DNA of 24,493 bases, taken from assembly GCA_964548565.1 (NCBI GenBank), contig CAZJTF010000062.1:1-24493 (forward strand), given 5' to 3'. Source of the DNA: CAYLLT01 sp964548565 (lineage in GTDB: Bacteria > Planctomycetota > Phycisphaerae > UBA1845 > PWPN01). Each line of letters opens with the position of its first letter. The stretch's first letter is position 1. Positions 1 through 9,200 of the stretch are shown here, in pieces. Both the position numbers and the translations under genes were made by a program. Under the pieces are notes generated by a model, which did not search any database, was not told the origin of the DNA, and saw only the letters and a list, made by a program, of their open reading frames with translations.

Positions 1-1
1 G

Positions 2-916
2 GGTGAACCGCGGAGTCGCTCGACGCGGACGCCGGACGAGGTCAGAGAAGGTCTCAAGGGCCCGATTTTGTCGATTCCCACGACTTTTGCGGCGGATTAC
101 AGGGTGGACCACCGCGGCGTGGCCACGATGATCCGACGCGGGATCGAGCACGGCATCCCCATTTTCGCCATGACGGCCGGCAACGGGATGTACACGTCGC
201 TGCTGTACGACGAGATCAAGGACCTGACGCGCACGATGGTCGAGGCGATCGGTGGACGGGGGGTCGCCGTTGCCGCCGGCGGCGACTGGTGGACGGGCCA
301 GGTGGTGGATTACGCGCGGTTCGCGGAGTCGCTCGGCGCGGACGTCTTGCAGGTGATGATGCCGCAGGGCTGTGACGAGGCGGCCAGTCTCGAGCACTTC
401 AAGACCATCGCGTCGGGCACGTCGCTGCCGCTCGTCCTGCAGGGTGACGTCTCCGTGTCACTGCTGCAGAAGCTGATCGAAATCCCGCAGGTGATCGCGC
501 TGAAGGAAGACGTGACGCTCGACTTCTACATCGACCGCCAGCGACGGTTCGGCAAACGGCTCGTGGTGTTCGGCGGCGGCAGCGAGCACCGTTTTCTCGT
601 GGCGCACCCGTACGGATCCGAGTGCTTCTACAGTGCGTACGCGGTGTTCGCGCCCGAGGTCTCGATGCGGTTCTGGAAGGCCGTCCAGGCGGGGGATACG
701 AAGACGCCGTACGAGATGGTGCTCAAGTACGATCTGCCGTTCCTCGACCGCTGGTCGCACGGGTTCTGGCGGGCGTCGCTCGAGCACTTCGGCGTGGCGA
801 AGCGGTATCTCCGTCCGCCCCAGCGATCGTTCACGGATGAGCAGATGCGCGAGGTCAAGGCGTTCTACGACGGGCTGGGGCTTTACCCGCCGCCGTCGCG
901 ACCGGCGGAGAGTTGA
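2..916 (+). CDS. Dihydrodipicolinate synthase / N-acetylneuraminate lyase family protein, 5' partial
   Basis: Class I aldolase-type TIM barrel; family members form or cleave C-C bonds with pyruvate through a lysine Schiff base. A TTG lies at 68, but the frame stays open to the window edge and reads TPDEVREGLKGPILSIPTTF, the usual DapA-family opening, so the true start is probably before the window. The likely Schiff-base lysine is in VIALKED (AAG at 503-505). The position where DapA/NanA enzymes carry the catalytic tyrosine (LPxxLYN) is Gln here (LPLVLQGDV, CAG at 440-442), and the GTTGE motif is AGNGM. It is thus a divergent subgroup and the substrate cannot be read from sequence. It ends at TGA 914-916, convergent with the RraA-family gene. 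With that gene and the symporter it suggests keto-sugar-acid catabolism (inference). Confidence 0.88.
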   Translation, partial: GEPRSRSTRTPDEVREGLKGPILSIPTTFAADYRVDHRGVATMIRRGIEHGIPIFAMTAGNGMYTSLLYDEIKDLTRTMVEAIGGRGVAVAAGGDWWTGQVVDYARFAESLGADVLQVMMPQGCDEAASLEHFKTIASGTSLPLVLQGDVSVSLLQKLIEIPQVIALKEDVTLDFYIDRQRRFGKRLVVFGGGSEHRFLVAHPYGSECFYSAYAVFAPEVSMRFWKAVQAGDTKTPYEMVLKYDLPFLDRWSHGFWRASLEHFGVAKRYLRPPQRSFTDEQMREVKAFYDGLGLYPPPSRPAES

Positions 917-961
917 AAAGCCGCCGGGACACACGCCGCCCGGCTCGTGCAAACCAGAAGA
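917..961. other. Short convergent intergenic gap, no clear terminator
   Basis: This 45 bp gap separates the plus-strand aldolase stop from the minus-strand RraA-family stop. It holds a GC-rich imperfect inverted repeat (AGCCG ... CGGCT) without a T-run on either strand. I cannot call a Rho-independent terminator. Confidence 0.4.
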
Positions 962-1711
962 TCACACACCCACCTTGCGGTCGGTATCGCGGCCGCTGAG
1001 TCTGCGTGAGATCGCGTCGTGCTGCTCAAGGAAGCGCGCGAGCACCTCGCGGTACCCTTCGATCGTGAGCGGCTCACCTTTCGCGCCGTTGATCGCGATG
1101 TTTTCCGCCTCGACCAGCGGTCCGCAGCCGGACGCGACCTGCGCGGCGACCGGGAGCGGGATTGTCGTGACGCCGTTCACATCCCCGTGCAGCAGATCGC
1201 CGGGACGAATGGAGACGCCGGCGATCGGCACCGGATCGCCCGCCGACAGCAGGCGGCAATATGCGTGCGACGGGGAGATCCCGGCGGCAAAGCATGGAAA
1301 CTTCAACGTGCCGACCTGGTGCACATCGCGGGCGAAGCCGTTGGTGACGAGACCGACGGCACCGAAGCCCTTGAACACGGTGGCCATGACCTCGCCATAG
1401 ACGGCACCGTCGGAATGCTCGTCGAGATCCTGGATCACCACGACGTGCGGCTTGGGAATGTTCTCCCAAGCTGCCACCAGGTCGAGTAGCCCGAGCGGCT
1501 TTTCATCCGGTCCGGCGGCCATCGACCCGCGGAATGTCGCGGTGACCGCGTAGCCTACCATCGGGGGCAGTTCGGGGTAGACCGCGCGGATCTGGTGCCC
1601 GAGGTATCCGGCGTTGCGCGGGCGGTAGTTACAGAGTTCGATCACGTTGCACACGGTCGGCGTGTCGAACCGTGCCAGGGTCTGCAGGACATCGGGTGAG
1701 AGCTCTCGCAT
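962..1711 (-). CDS. RraA / HMG-aldolase family protein (formerly annotated demethylmenaquinone methyltransferase)
   Basis: Predicted cytoplasmic protein of 249 aa. The family includes metal-dependent 4-hydroxy-4-methyl-2-oxoglutarate/oxaloacetate aldolases and the RNase E inhibitor RraA. In aldolases a Gly about 20 residues before an Arg-Asp pair, followed two residues later by an acidic residue, marks the active site. Here Gly106 and Arg128-Asp129 (TNGFARDVHQ) are present, but the following acidic residue is Gln. FAAGISPSHAY (141-151) and GDVNGV (176-181, usually GDxDGV) are typical of the family. The ATG at 1711 has AAGGA seven bases upstream, and the previous stop codon is 3 bp away, so it is the last gene of the minus operon. 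Role inferred: cleavage or decarboxylation of a keto acid from the imported sugar. Confidence 0.88.
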   Translation of the reverse strand: MRELSPDVLQTLARFDTPTVCNVIELCNYRPRNAGYLGHQIRAVYPELPPMVGYAVTATFRGSMAAGPDEKPLGLLDLVAAWENIPKPHVVVIQDLDEHSDGAVYGEVMATVFKGFGAVGLVTNGFARDVHQVGTLKFPCFAAGISPSHAYCRLLSAGDPVPIAGVSIRPGDLLHGDVNGVTTIPLPVAAQVASGCGPLVEAENIAINGAKGEPLTIEGYREVLARFLEQHDAISRRLSGRDTDRKVGV

Positions 1712-1714
1712 GAG

Positions 1715-3445
1715 TTAATCCTTGTCTGGGAAGACATTCACGCTCACGGACTGGACGAGAAAGCCACCGTCGTCGGTTTCTTCCGCGGTGGAAGCAAGTC
1801 GCAGGTAGTTCAGAGCGATCGATTCGCGGCGCAGCGGGAGCATCGTCACCTCGGCGCCGTCGAGCCGAACGCGGCACTCGCGTTTGTCGAGGTCCCACTG
1901 CAGGGCGAGGTCGTACCGTCGCTCCGGCAAGAGCGTGGCACCTCTCAGGTCTCCTTCGGGGCCGATTTCGAGCTGGAACACGTTGTTGTAGACGTCCTCG
2001 GCGTCAAACGGGACGGAAAAGTGATCGGTGAGAGCGACGCGGACACCGGCGAAGCCGCGGCGCAGGCGCAGGCGAAGGTTCAGCGTGCCGCGGTTGCGGG
2101 CAGGAAAGTTCCAGACCGCCGTCGCCGGCCAGTCGAGCGAAGTCCTGCGGATCGAGAGGATCCGGGCGTTCGCGCGATCGAGGTCGCTGATGCGCTCGAC
2201 CCCGCGTGTGCCGAAGATGGACCAGTCGTCGAGGCCACTGGAGAAGTCGGTCGATTGTGCGGTGTCGTCGAGCCAGCGCGGATCGAGCCGCACGACGGAA
2301 CGTCCGGAGCCGGTCGCCACGCCCGTGGTGAAGAAGACACTGCCGTCGCGGCTCACCGCCGGGTACGGATACGACGGGCCGTGGTCTCCGCTCGGGGGTG
2401 GCGGCTGATCGCGGTAGGGGTCGCGCGCGACCTCGCGGCAGCCCCGCCAGGTGCGGCCCTCGTCATCCGAGAGCGCCGCGTGCAGCACGTGGCGTCCGCC
2501 GTACGCATAGGGAAAGCGCAGGCAGCTGTTCCAGAAGAGCATGATACGCCCGTCGCTGATGCGGAGCAGGCCGGCAGGGGAATCGGACGCGATGATGGCG
2601 GTGGGGCGGGGCCGAGACCACTCCGCGCCATCCTTCGAGAAAGACTCATAGAACCGGCCCTGCTGGGTGCGGAGGAGCATCCAGACGCGTCCGTCCCGGA
2701 GCTCGATCACGACCGGCTCGACCGCGCCGTACGCGGAGACGATATCCGGGACGACGGTGCTCAGGCTCGACGGTGAGAGCTGCCAGTTTTCGCCCGCATC
2801 GTCCGAGTACACGAGCGTGCAGTCGTACTGGCCCGTGAACGTGAAGGCATCGAGCTCTTTGCCGCGGTTCGACCAGGTGCGTTTCGTGAGATACGAGAAG
2901 GGCAGCAGGATCCGGCCGCTGCGGAGCTGCACGACCGAGTTGAGCGCGCCGGTGTAGCCTTTCCAGATGGCGCGCGGCGGCTTCCACGTCCGTCCGTCGT
3001 CGGCGGAGCTCGCGTGCCAGATATCGAGGCGGTGCGGGCCCATCTGGCCGGCTTTCACGCGCTGATCTTCGCCGGTCCGGATGACGCCGGTGTGGGCATC
3101 GTTCAGCAGGAACAGGTGGATCCTGCCATCGCGGTCTACGAGCGCGATATGCCCGCCCCAGCCGCCGGGTTCCCAGGAGAGCTGGAGCAGTGCGCGAGGC
3201 TCGCTCCAGTCCGTCCCGCCGTCGGTGGAGGTGCGCGCCATGACGGACTGACCGTCGGGGGCGCTGCGCAAGTAGATCCCCATCAGGCTGCCGGAACGCA
3301 ACTGGAGAATGATCGGGCACTCGTCGAAGCGGGTGACGGTGTGGGGCGCCCGGGGCGGAGCGATTTCGCCGGCGGCGAGCGGAGTCGCGCCCCCGATCAC
3401 GATGAGAAACGAGAGCAGTCGATCAACGTGCGGATTGCGATGCAT
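1715..3445 (-). CDS. Secreted BNR-repeat (sialidase-like) hydrolase with C-terminal beta-sandwich-like domain
   Basis: 576 aa from the ATG at 3445, chosen because it has CGGAG six bases upstream and opens with a signal peptide (MHRNPHVDRLLSFLIVIGGA, predicted cleavage near residue 25). The longer open frame to 3577 has a non-protein-like N-terminus. Five Asp boxes (S-x-D-x-G-x-x-W type) at 73-80, 147-154, 214-221, 270-276 (one residue short) and 326-333 indicate a sialidase-type beta-propeller. An Arg in MLLRTQQGRFYES fits one arginine of the sialidase triad, but the F/YRIP motif is replaced by DECPIILQL. From about residue 398 (STDFSSGLDDWSIF) a separate C-terminal domain begins, probably a jelly-roll or carbohydrate-binding fold (inference). 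The start overlaps the symporter gene by 23 bp. It probably acts outside the cytoplasm on a glycan; the linkage cut is unknown. Confidence 0.87.
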   Translation of the reverse strand: MHRNPHVDRLLSFLIVIGGATPLAAGEIAPPRAPHTVTRFDECPIILQLRSGSLMGIYLRSAPDGQSVMARTSTDGGTDWSEPRALLQLSWEPGGWGGHIALVDRDGRIHLFLLNDAHTGVIRTGEDQRVKAGQMGPHRLDIWHASSADDGRTWKPPRAIWKGYTGALNSVVQLRSGRILLPFSYLTKRTWSNRGKELDAFTFTGQYDCTLVYSDDAGENWQLSPSSLSTVVPDIVSAYGAVEPVVIELRDGRVWMLLRTQQGRFYESFSKDGAEWSRPRPTAIIASDSPAGLLRISDGRIMLFWNSCLRFPYAYGGRHVLHAALSDDEGRTWRGCREVARDPYRDQPPPPSGDHGPSYPYPAVSRDGSVFFTTGVATGSGRSVVRLDPRWLDDTAQSTDFSSGLDDWSIFGTRGVERISDLDRANARILSIRRTSLDWPATAVWNFPARNRGTLNLRLRLRRGFAGVRVALTDHFSVPFDAEDVYNNVFQLEIGPEGDLRGATLLPERRYDLALQWDLDKRECRVRLDGAEVTMLPLRRESIALNYLRLASTAEETDDGGFLVQSVSVNVFPDKD

Positions 3446-5054
3446 GCATGGCTCCGTTGGTTTCGGCCAGGACGGACGGCTCAGAATCCCCGGGGAGGGC
3501 CGCATCCGGCCGGAGCGTCCAGACCGTGAGATTCGGCAGTTCGGCCGGCCTTGGGGGAGCGAGCCGCGACAAGCCAAAGCCCACGAGGAAGCCGACGATC
3601 GGGCCGGGCAGACCGACGTACATGAAGCTGAGCGGGTAGCGAGAACCCTGCGATTCCATGAAATACCAGATCATGCCGGCGGTGATGACGGCGCCGATGA
3701 CGAAGGCCGTGAGGGCGTGGCTCCCCCGGGCACGCCGGCTCAGGACGCCCAGCAGAAACACCGGCGGAAGCGATACCCAGAGCGACAGCCACGCGAAACT
3801 GATTTCCATCACGGTTGTGCCCTTCTGGTCGGACATGGACGAGAGGGCAAGGCCCATCATCGCGGCGGCCACACCGACGGCGATCGTCATCACGCGGGAG
3901 AAGGCGACCTGTTCTCCCTCGGAAGCGGCAGGTCGCAGGAACCGACGGTAGCAGTCCACCGTCGCAACCGTGGAGAGGCTGTTGAAGCCCCCGGCCAGCG
4001 TGCTCATGCCCTTGGCCAGCAGCGCGGCGATGATCAGGCCGGGCAGGGGTGTCGGCAGTTGCGTGCCGATGAAGCGGTAGAGCGCCTGGTCGCCGCTGAC
4101 GGGTCGCTCCCCCGGCGGTTGCAGTCCGTAGAAGGAGAAAATCGCCAGGCCAAGGAACCACAGGCTGAAGGCGGCCGGCACCGACAGCACCGCGTACGTG
4201 AGCATCGATCGCCGCGCTTCGCGGTAGCTCGACGTGCTCAGGTAGCGCTGGATGGCGATCTGGTCGGCGCTGTTGAAGAAGAGCTGCTCATTGATGACGA
4301 ACAGCACGAGACCCCAGATCGTCAGCCGGACGAAGGGGCTTGGACTGTAGAAACTCGGATCGGTGAGCTGGGGCATGCCGCGTCCATGTTCGAAGGCGTA
4401 CTGGATGACGCCGACGGTGCCACCGGGCACAACCCAGAGGATCTTTGCGATCAGGATGCCCATGCCGCCGACGAGGATCACGAACTGGAACAGCTCGGTC
4501 CAGGCGACGGCCCGGAGGCCGCCCAGCAGCGTGTAGGCGACCGCCACCCCGCCAGTGATCAGGATCGTCCATCGCTTGTCCCAGCCGCAGGCTCCCTGGA
4601 ACACGACCGAGGTCGCGTAGAGCACGAGGCCCAGGTAGATCATGCGTTCGAGCCAGTAAAAGGCGGCGGCGGCCCCTCGGACGCGGGCGTCGAACCGCCG
4701 CTCGAGATAGTCGAACGGCGTGAACATCCGCGCCTTGAAATAGAAGCGGACAAAGAGGCTGAAGCCGCCGATCGCGATGAACGGCAGGATCAAGTTCTGG
4801 AGGGACTGGGTGACGCCATGGTTGTACGCCTCGCCCGGCACGCTGACCATGGAGAGGGTGCTCAGGAGCGTCATCAGGTAGGAGATGCCGGCCACCCACC
4901 AGACGATGGATCGCCCGCCGAGCAGGTAGCCTTCAGCATCCTGCCGGCCCCGACTGAACCAGACGCCAACGCCGATCATCGCCACCACGTAGGACGCGAC
5001 AATGGCGTAATCGAGAGCGCTCAAGCTCGCATGAAAGCCAGCCGCCAGGAGCAT
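3423..5054 (-). CDS. Sodium:solute symporter (SSS family) transporter
   Basis: Inner-membrane carrier of 543 aa, expected to couple Na+ to uptake of a sugar, sugar acid or similar solute. Many hydrophobic segments are visible (about 13-14 expected). Family signatures include the TLLGGLRAVAWTELFQFVIL stretch (SSS usually has TD where TE is here), SADQIAIQRYLS followed by the EARRS cytoplasmic segment, and LAKGMSTLAGGFNSLSTV. I chose the ATG at 5054 because GGGAGA lies eight bases upstream; the in-frame ATG at 5069 overlaps that ribosome site and would add five residues. It lies between two BNR hydrolase genes, which points to uptake of their product. Sialic-acid SSS carriers of the NanT/SiaT type are known, but nothing here fixes the substrate. 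Confidence 0.93.
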   Translation of the reverse strand: MLLAAGFHASLSALDYAIVASYVVAMIGVGVWFSRGRQDAEGYLLGGRSIVWWVAGISYLMTLLSTLSMVSVPGEAYNHGVTQSLQNLILPFIAIGGFSLFVRFYFKARMFTPFDYLERRFDARVRGAAAAFYWLERMIYLGLVLYATSVVFQGACGWDKRWTILITGGVAVAYTLLGGLRAVAWTELFQFVILVGGMGILIAKILWVVPGGTVGVIQYAFEHGRGMPQLTDPSFYSPSPFVRLTIWGLVLFVINEQLFFNSADQIAIQRYLSTSSYREARRSMLTYAVLSVPAAFSLWFLGLAIFSFYGLQPPGERPVSGDQALYRFIGTQLPTPLPGLIIAALLAKGMSTLAGGFNSLSTVATVDCYRRFLRPAASEGEQVAFSRVMTIAVGVAAAMMGLALSSMSDQKGTTVMEISFAWLSLWVSLPPVFLLGVLSRRARGSHALTAFVIGAVITAGMIWYFMESQGSRYPLSFMYVGLPGPIVGFLVGFGLSRLAPPRPAELPNLTVWTLRPDAALPGDSEPSVLAETNGAMHASQSAR

Positions 5055-5099
5055 GCGTGATTCTCCCATTCGTGATGTCGCGCGTTCGCCCGTCGGGAC

Positions 5100-6206
5100 T
5101 CAGCGGCCGCCGACGCGGATCCGTACCCAACGGATGTTGTGGATGCATTCTTCGGCGCACCAGAAGACCGCGAAGACATCTCCGTCCGGCAGCACGGTCA
5201 TGTTGGGAAAGCCGAACTTGAGGCTGCTGAGTTCGTCCGCGTCGCTCCTGGTGCCGGTCATGCCGGACCCGGCGCCCTGCCAGACGGGTGTCTCCGCCAG
5301 GTTGACCCAGTTGTCGCCGTCGATGCGCGAAAGGTTGGCCCAGAGCCCCGGCTTGTCGTCGCGGCGGTAAAGGCAGAGGATCCGTCCGTCCGACAGGCAG
5401 GTGATCTTTGCGGTCTGACCACGGAGGCCGGTCAGGCGCGGAGCGGAGAAGGTGCGGGCGTCCTTCGACAGTGCGTATGGCGTCGGGCGGCTTTTGCCGC
5501 TGGGTTCGTGGAGCGCCCAGGCGACTGCCAGCAGACGTCCGTCGGGCAGACGCGTGATGGATTGCTCAAAGTGGATGATGCCGTCGCGGTAGGCGTCCAT
5601 CACGTCGATGTACTCGGGCCAGGTCTCTCCCCGATTGCGCGAAACGAGGGCGATAGCCTTCATCCCGTTGGGGGCGTCGCCGTTCCAGCCCTTCCACGTG
5701 CCCATCGGCGCGAGCCAACGTCCGTCGGGCAGTTCGAAAATCGGGTGGCAGATCTCGAATGCGGGCCCGACGAGCGGGGGGCGGATCGTTCGGGGGCCCT
5801 GCCACGTGTGTCCGCCGTCTTCGCTGGTGAGAAGCAGCAGGTCACTCTCGACGTAGCCGAGATTCTCGCGGTTCGTGAGGCCCTCCTCCGGGTTACCGCG
5901 GTAGAACCGCGCGCCGAGGCCGACCAGCAGGCCGTCACGGGTGCGCGCGATCCGGACGGAGTGTGTGGCCGGACGCTTGACGGCGTCGGCGAAGAGCCGC
6001 ACCGGCTCGGACCAGGTGAGGCCGGCATCGGTCGATCGTGCGACATACGTGCGGTAGTCGAGGCTCTCCACGGCCTGGCCGAGGTCGAAGGCGCAGACGA
6101 GTTCGCCCGTGTCGAGACGAACGATGGACGGGTGCCAGGCATGGATGGCGCGCAGGTGCGGCCTGGGATTTCGGTACACGAGGCCGGTCGCAGTGCACTC
6201 GATCAT
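5100..6206 (-). CDS. BNR-repeat (sialidase-like) propeller protein, no signal peptide
   Basis: 368 aa, single-domain propeller. Asp boxes at 58-65 (STDAGLTW), 128-135 (SEDGGHTW) and a weak one at 189-196 (SRNRGETW), with blade motifs such as ELPDGRW, RLPDGRLL, CLSDGRILCLY and VLPDGDVF. The N-terminus (MIECTATGLVYRNPRPHL) has no hydrophobic stretch, so the protein is probably cytoplasmic, unlike the other BNR proteins in the window. The ATG at 6206 has GGGAG eight bases upstream. The canonical F/YRIP motif is absent; the equivalent place reads AWHPSIVRL. It may process an imported oligosaccharide or glycoside, or may not be a hydrolase at all. It sits between an FG-GAP gene (15 bp gap) and the symporter (45 bp gap). 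Confidence 0.85.
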   Translation of the reverse strand: MIECTATGLVYRNPRPHLRAIHAWHPSIVRLDTGELVCAFDLGQAVESLDYRTYVARSTDAGLTWSEPVRLFADAVKRPATHSVRIARTRDGLLVGLGARFYRGNPEEGLTNRENLGYVESDLLLLTSEDGGHTWQGPRTIRPPLVGPAFEICHPIFELPDGRWLAPMGTWKGWNGDAPNGMKAIALVSRNRGETWPEYIDVMDAYRDGIIHFEQSITRLPDGRLLAVAWALHEPSGKSRPTPYALSKDARTFSAPRLTGLRGQTAKITCLSDGRILCLYRRDDKPGLWANLSRIDGDNWVNLAETPVWQGAGSGMTGTRSDADELSSLKFGFPNMTVLPDGDVFAVFWCAEECIHNIRWVRIRVGGR

Positions 6207-6221
6207 GCTGCGGTCTCCCTG

Positions 6222-9200
6222 TCAAGGAGCGGGCTCACAGTCCGCAAGAGCGGGCTGGCGCGCGCCACTGAAACATGCGTAAAACTTCGCGAAATCGGCG
6301 TCATCCACGTCCTGGTCACCGGCTCCACCGTTTTCGCGGTCGAAGCAGGCGCAGTGGACGGGATCGAACACGAGAGCGGGGTCATCGGGACCCGTCAGAC
6401 AGAGTTGGAAGGCGCTGAAGTCTTCCTGGTCGACGTCGCCGTCACGATCGGCATCGGCGAAGGGAACGGGGCAACGCGACTGGCAGGCGACCGATGCGCA
6501 GGTGCTGCCGATGCCGCCGAACGTGCCGGCGGGCTGGCCCGCACAGAGGGACGCGGTGGTTGCCTCGATGCAGGTTCCTGTTTCGGGCAGGCAGCAGGCG
6601 CCCGTCCGGACTTCGGTGGCGACGGCGTTGTCCCGGAACTCGAGTGAGTCGACCTGCCAGACATAGGGGATGTTCGTCTGCGTCCAGGCGCCGACCGCGC
6701 CGCTGTAGTCGCTCCAGCCGAGGTGCGTCAGGGCCAACTGGTTCACGTTGGCGGATGTGATGAGCGTGTCGAGGGTCGTGCTCATCGAGCGGATGGTGTT
6801 GCCGGCGGCATCCTTGAACGTGACCGTCATGGTGTGGCCGGCCGGCCCGTTGTAGTCGAGCACGAGCTGGTACGTCGTGGAAGGAACACCGGTGGTTCCG
6901 AGGTCAAGCCAGGTGGTATCCGCCAGGTAACCGTCCCGCGAGCCCGCTCCGGTCATGATCCCGAGTTTCAGATAATAGTGGCCGAGGGCTCTCTTGTGTT
7001 GAAGAAGGGCACCGGCCATCTGGCGGAACATGGCTCCGCCGGAATCACCCACAAAGCCAGCGAACTGCACGGACCCCCAGCCTGACTGTTCGCCACCCTG
7101 GTAGAGCTGCGACCAGTTGAAGCGATAACTCCCCGTGAAGGTGTCGGAGGCGCCGTACGCCCGGCCGAGGGGGCGCCCGGCGCGGTTGAAGTCCGTGGAA
7201 CCAGCCGCGTTGACGTTCGTGATGGGGAGGCGCCCACCGGAGGCGGCGCCGATCATACTGCGGGTGTTCGACTGGTTAAGGTAGACCACGCCGTCCGGCC
7301 CTGTATCGAAGGTCGAGAGCCATCCGTTGCCGGATGCGGGGACCGCCTGCCGATATCCGCGCTCGATGAACGACCGCTCCGCCCAGAAGAAGTAGAACTC
7401 GCTGCGGATGAGGAAATCCTCGTCGCCGTCGCCGTTCCAGTCGGTGGCAGTGAAGATCGGGCCCCAGAACACGAAGGGGAGGTTCAGCGGGTAGATGGCG
7501 GAGGCAAAGGATGGCGTTCCGGGCGTGCTCTGGTTGATAAAGATCGCCCCGGGCGTGTTGACCGAGAGCCCGGTGATCAGGTCGGGCTTGCTGTCCTTGT
7601 TCCAGTCGACGACGTCAAGGCCGTCGAGGCGCGGGCCCGAGAGCACGACGACGCCGGGAGCCAGCGTGGCGGTGCCTCCCGCGGTCGTGTTGCGGAAGAT
7701 CCAGATGTTGCCGTAGGTCTCGGTGACGGCGAGGTCCTTGATGCCGTCGCGGTCGAAGTCGGCGCAAGCCATGATGATGCGTGAGCCCTGCAGGGCCGTG
7801 AAATCCGGCACCTGGCCGGGATCGCTGTACACCGGCGGCCCGACCTTGAGGTCCTGGCCGTTGGTGAGGGTGAGCTTGATGCCCGGCGCGAACGCCCGCC
7901 CGTTCTGCGTGCCGAGACCGCGGTGATAGTAGACGTTTCCCTGCTGCGTTCCCGAGAGGACGTCCACGATGCCGTCGCCGTTCCACTCGGCAAAGATGTT
8001 CCAGTTGTAGGGGTCGCCGTAACCGGGTCCGGGATACCAGATCGGCGTGCCGTCGACGGTGGCACTGCCTTCGGCGACAAAGCGCGGCGTATAGATCGAG
8101 CCCTGCGTTCCGTACACAGCGCTGCCCGCGAGAAACTCCTGCCCGCCGTCGGCGTCGATATCGGCGACGGACATGAAGGATGGAACCGTGACGAACCCCC
8201 AGCTGCCGGTCAGCGGCGCCGCGACCATATTCCACGCGGGGTTGGCGGCCGTGCCCTGGTTCAGGAACGGCAGGACATCGCCGGACGCGTCGCTGACGAG
8301 GAGGTCTTTCTTCCCGTCGGCGTTCCAGTCGACGATGGCGGGCCGGGCGATGACGCGCGGCGGGAGCTCACCGATCTTCGGAAATGCCGCCCGCGCCAGA
8401 TTCGCAGCGGCCGGCGTCCCCATGTTGCGGTAGTACATCAGGTAGCTTGTCGCCGATGGCGGTTGCTGGAAGGCCCACGATCCGGTGAGGAGCTCGAGGA
8501 GGCCGTCGCCATTGACGTCCGAGGCGGCCGGGGAGGCGGCCCACCCGGTGTCGAGCGCGTTGCCGTCGGCCTGGACGGGTCCGACATACGTCAGGATGGG
8601 GACGCCGGCGCCGTCGCGCCCGGTGCAACGGTAGTAGTAGATCCGCCCGGTCGTGTAGCCGCCGGTGAGGATGTCGGGCAGGCCGTCGGCATTCCAGTCG
8701 CCAACCCACGGCTGGTTGTAATAATCGACGCCGAAACTGCCGGACGTATCCTCGGGAACCGGGCTCTGCGGAACCTGCAGGCGTGCGCCATCGGCCTGGA
8801 CGAACCCCCTGTAAAGCATCGACGGGCTGCTCGCGGTGCCGGTGTTCTTCCACCAGAGAATTGCGTTGTGGCTGGTTCCCAGCAGCAGGTCGAGTTTTCC
8901 GTCGTGATCCCAGTCGTAGAGAAAAGGAGAGGCGTACCAGCCGGCGTCGATGGGTCCGACCTCGTCCGAGAGCATCCGGCAGCCGCGGAAGACGGGGTTT
9001 CCGGGCGTGCCGCGATTGGGGAACCACATGACGTCGCCTTTTTCGGCGCCGGCGATGATGTCGAAGAGACCGTCCCCGTTCAGGTCGCCGACGGAGCTGG
9101 AGAGCTGGGCGAGCCCGCAGAGCGGCTGTCCCGTGGGCAGGCGGTAGACATCGACATCGCCGATCCAGGGGGAGGGGCCGGGCCCGACAGCGCCGGCGGG

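Noticed and set aside
917..961. Bidirectional terminator between the two aldolase-family genes
   Set aside because: Only about five clean stem pairs with bulges and no T-run on either strand.
3446..3577. N-terminal extension of the secreted BNR protein to 3577
   Set aside because: It overlaps the symporter gene, looks non-protein-like, and the SD plus signal peptide support the ATG at 3445.
3309..5060. Long plus-strand open frame (583 codons) opposite the symporter gene
   Set aside because: Arg/Glu/Asp/His-rich translation with no domain; it is the antisense shadow of the SSS and BNR genes in GC-rich DNA.
5139..6647. 502-codon plus-strand open frame opposite the BNR and FG-GAP genes
   Set aside because: Antisense shadow; the minus strand has clear Asp boxes, SD sites and domain structure.
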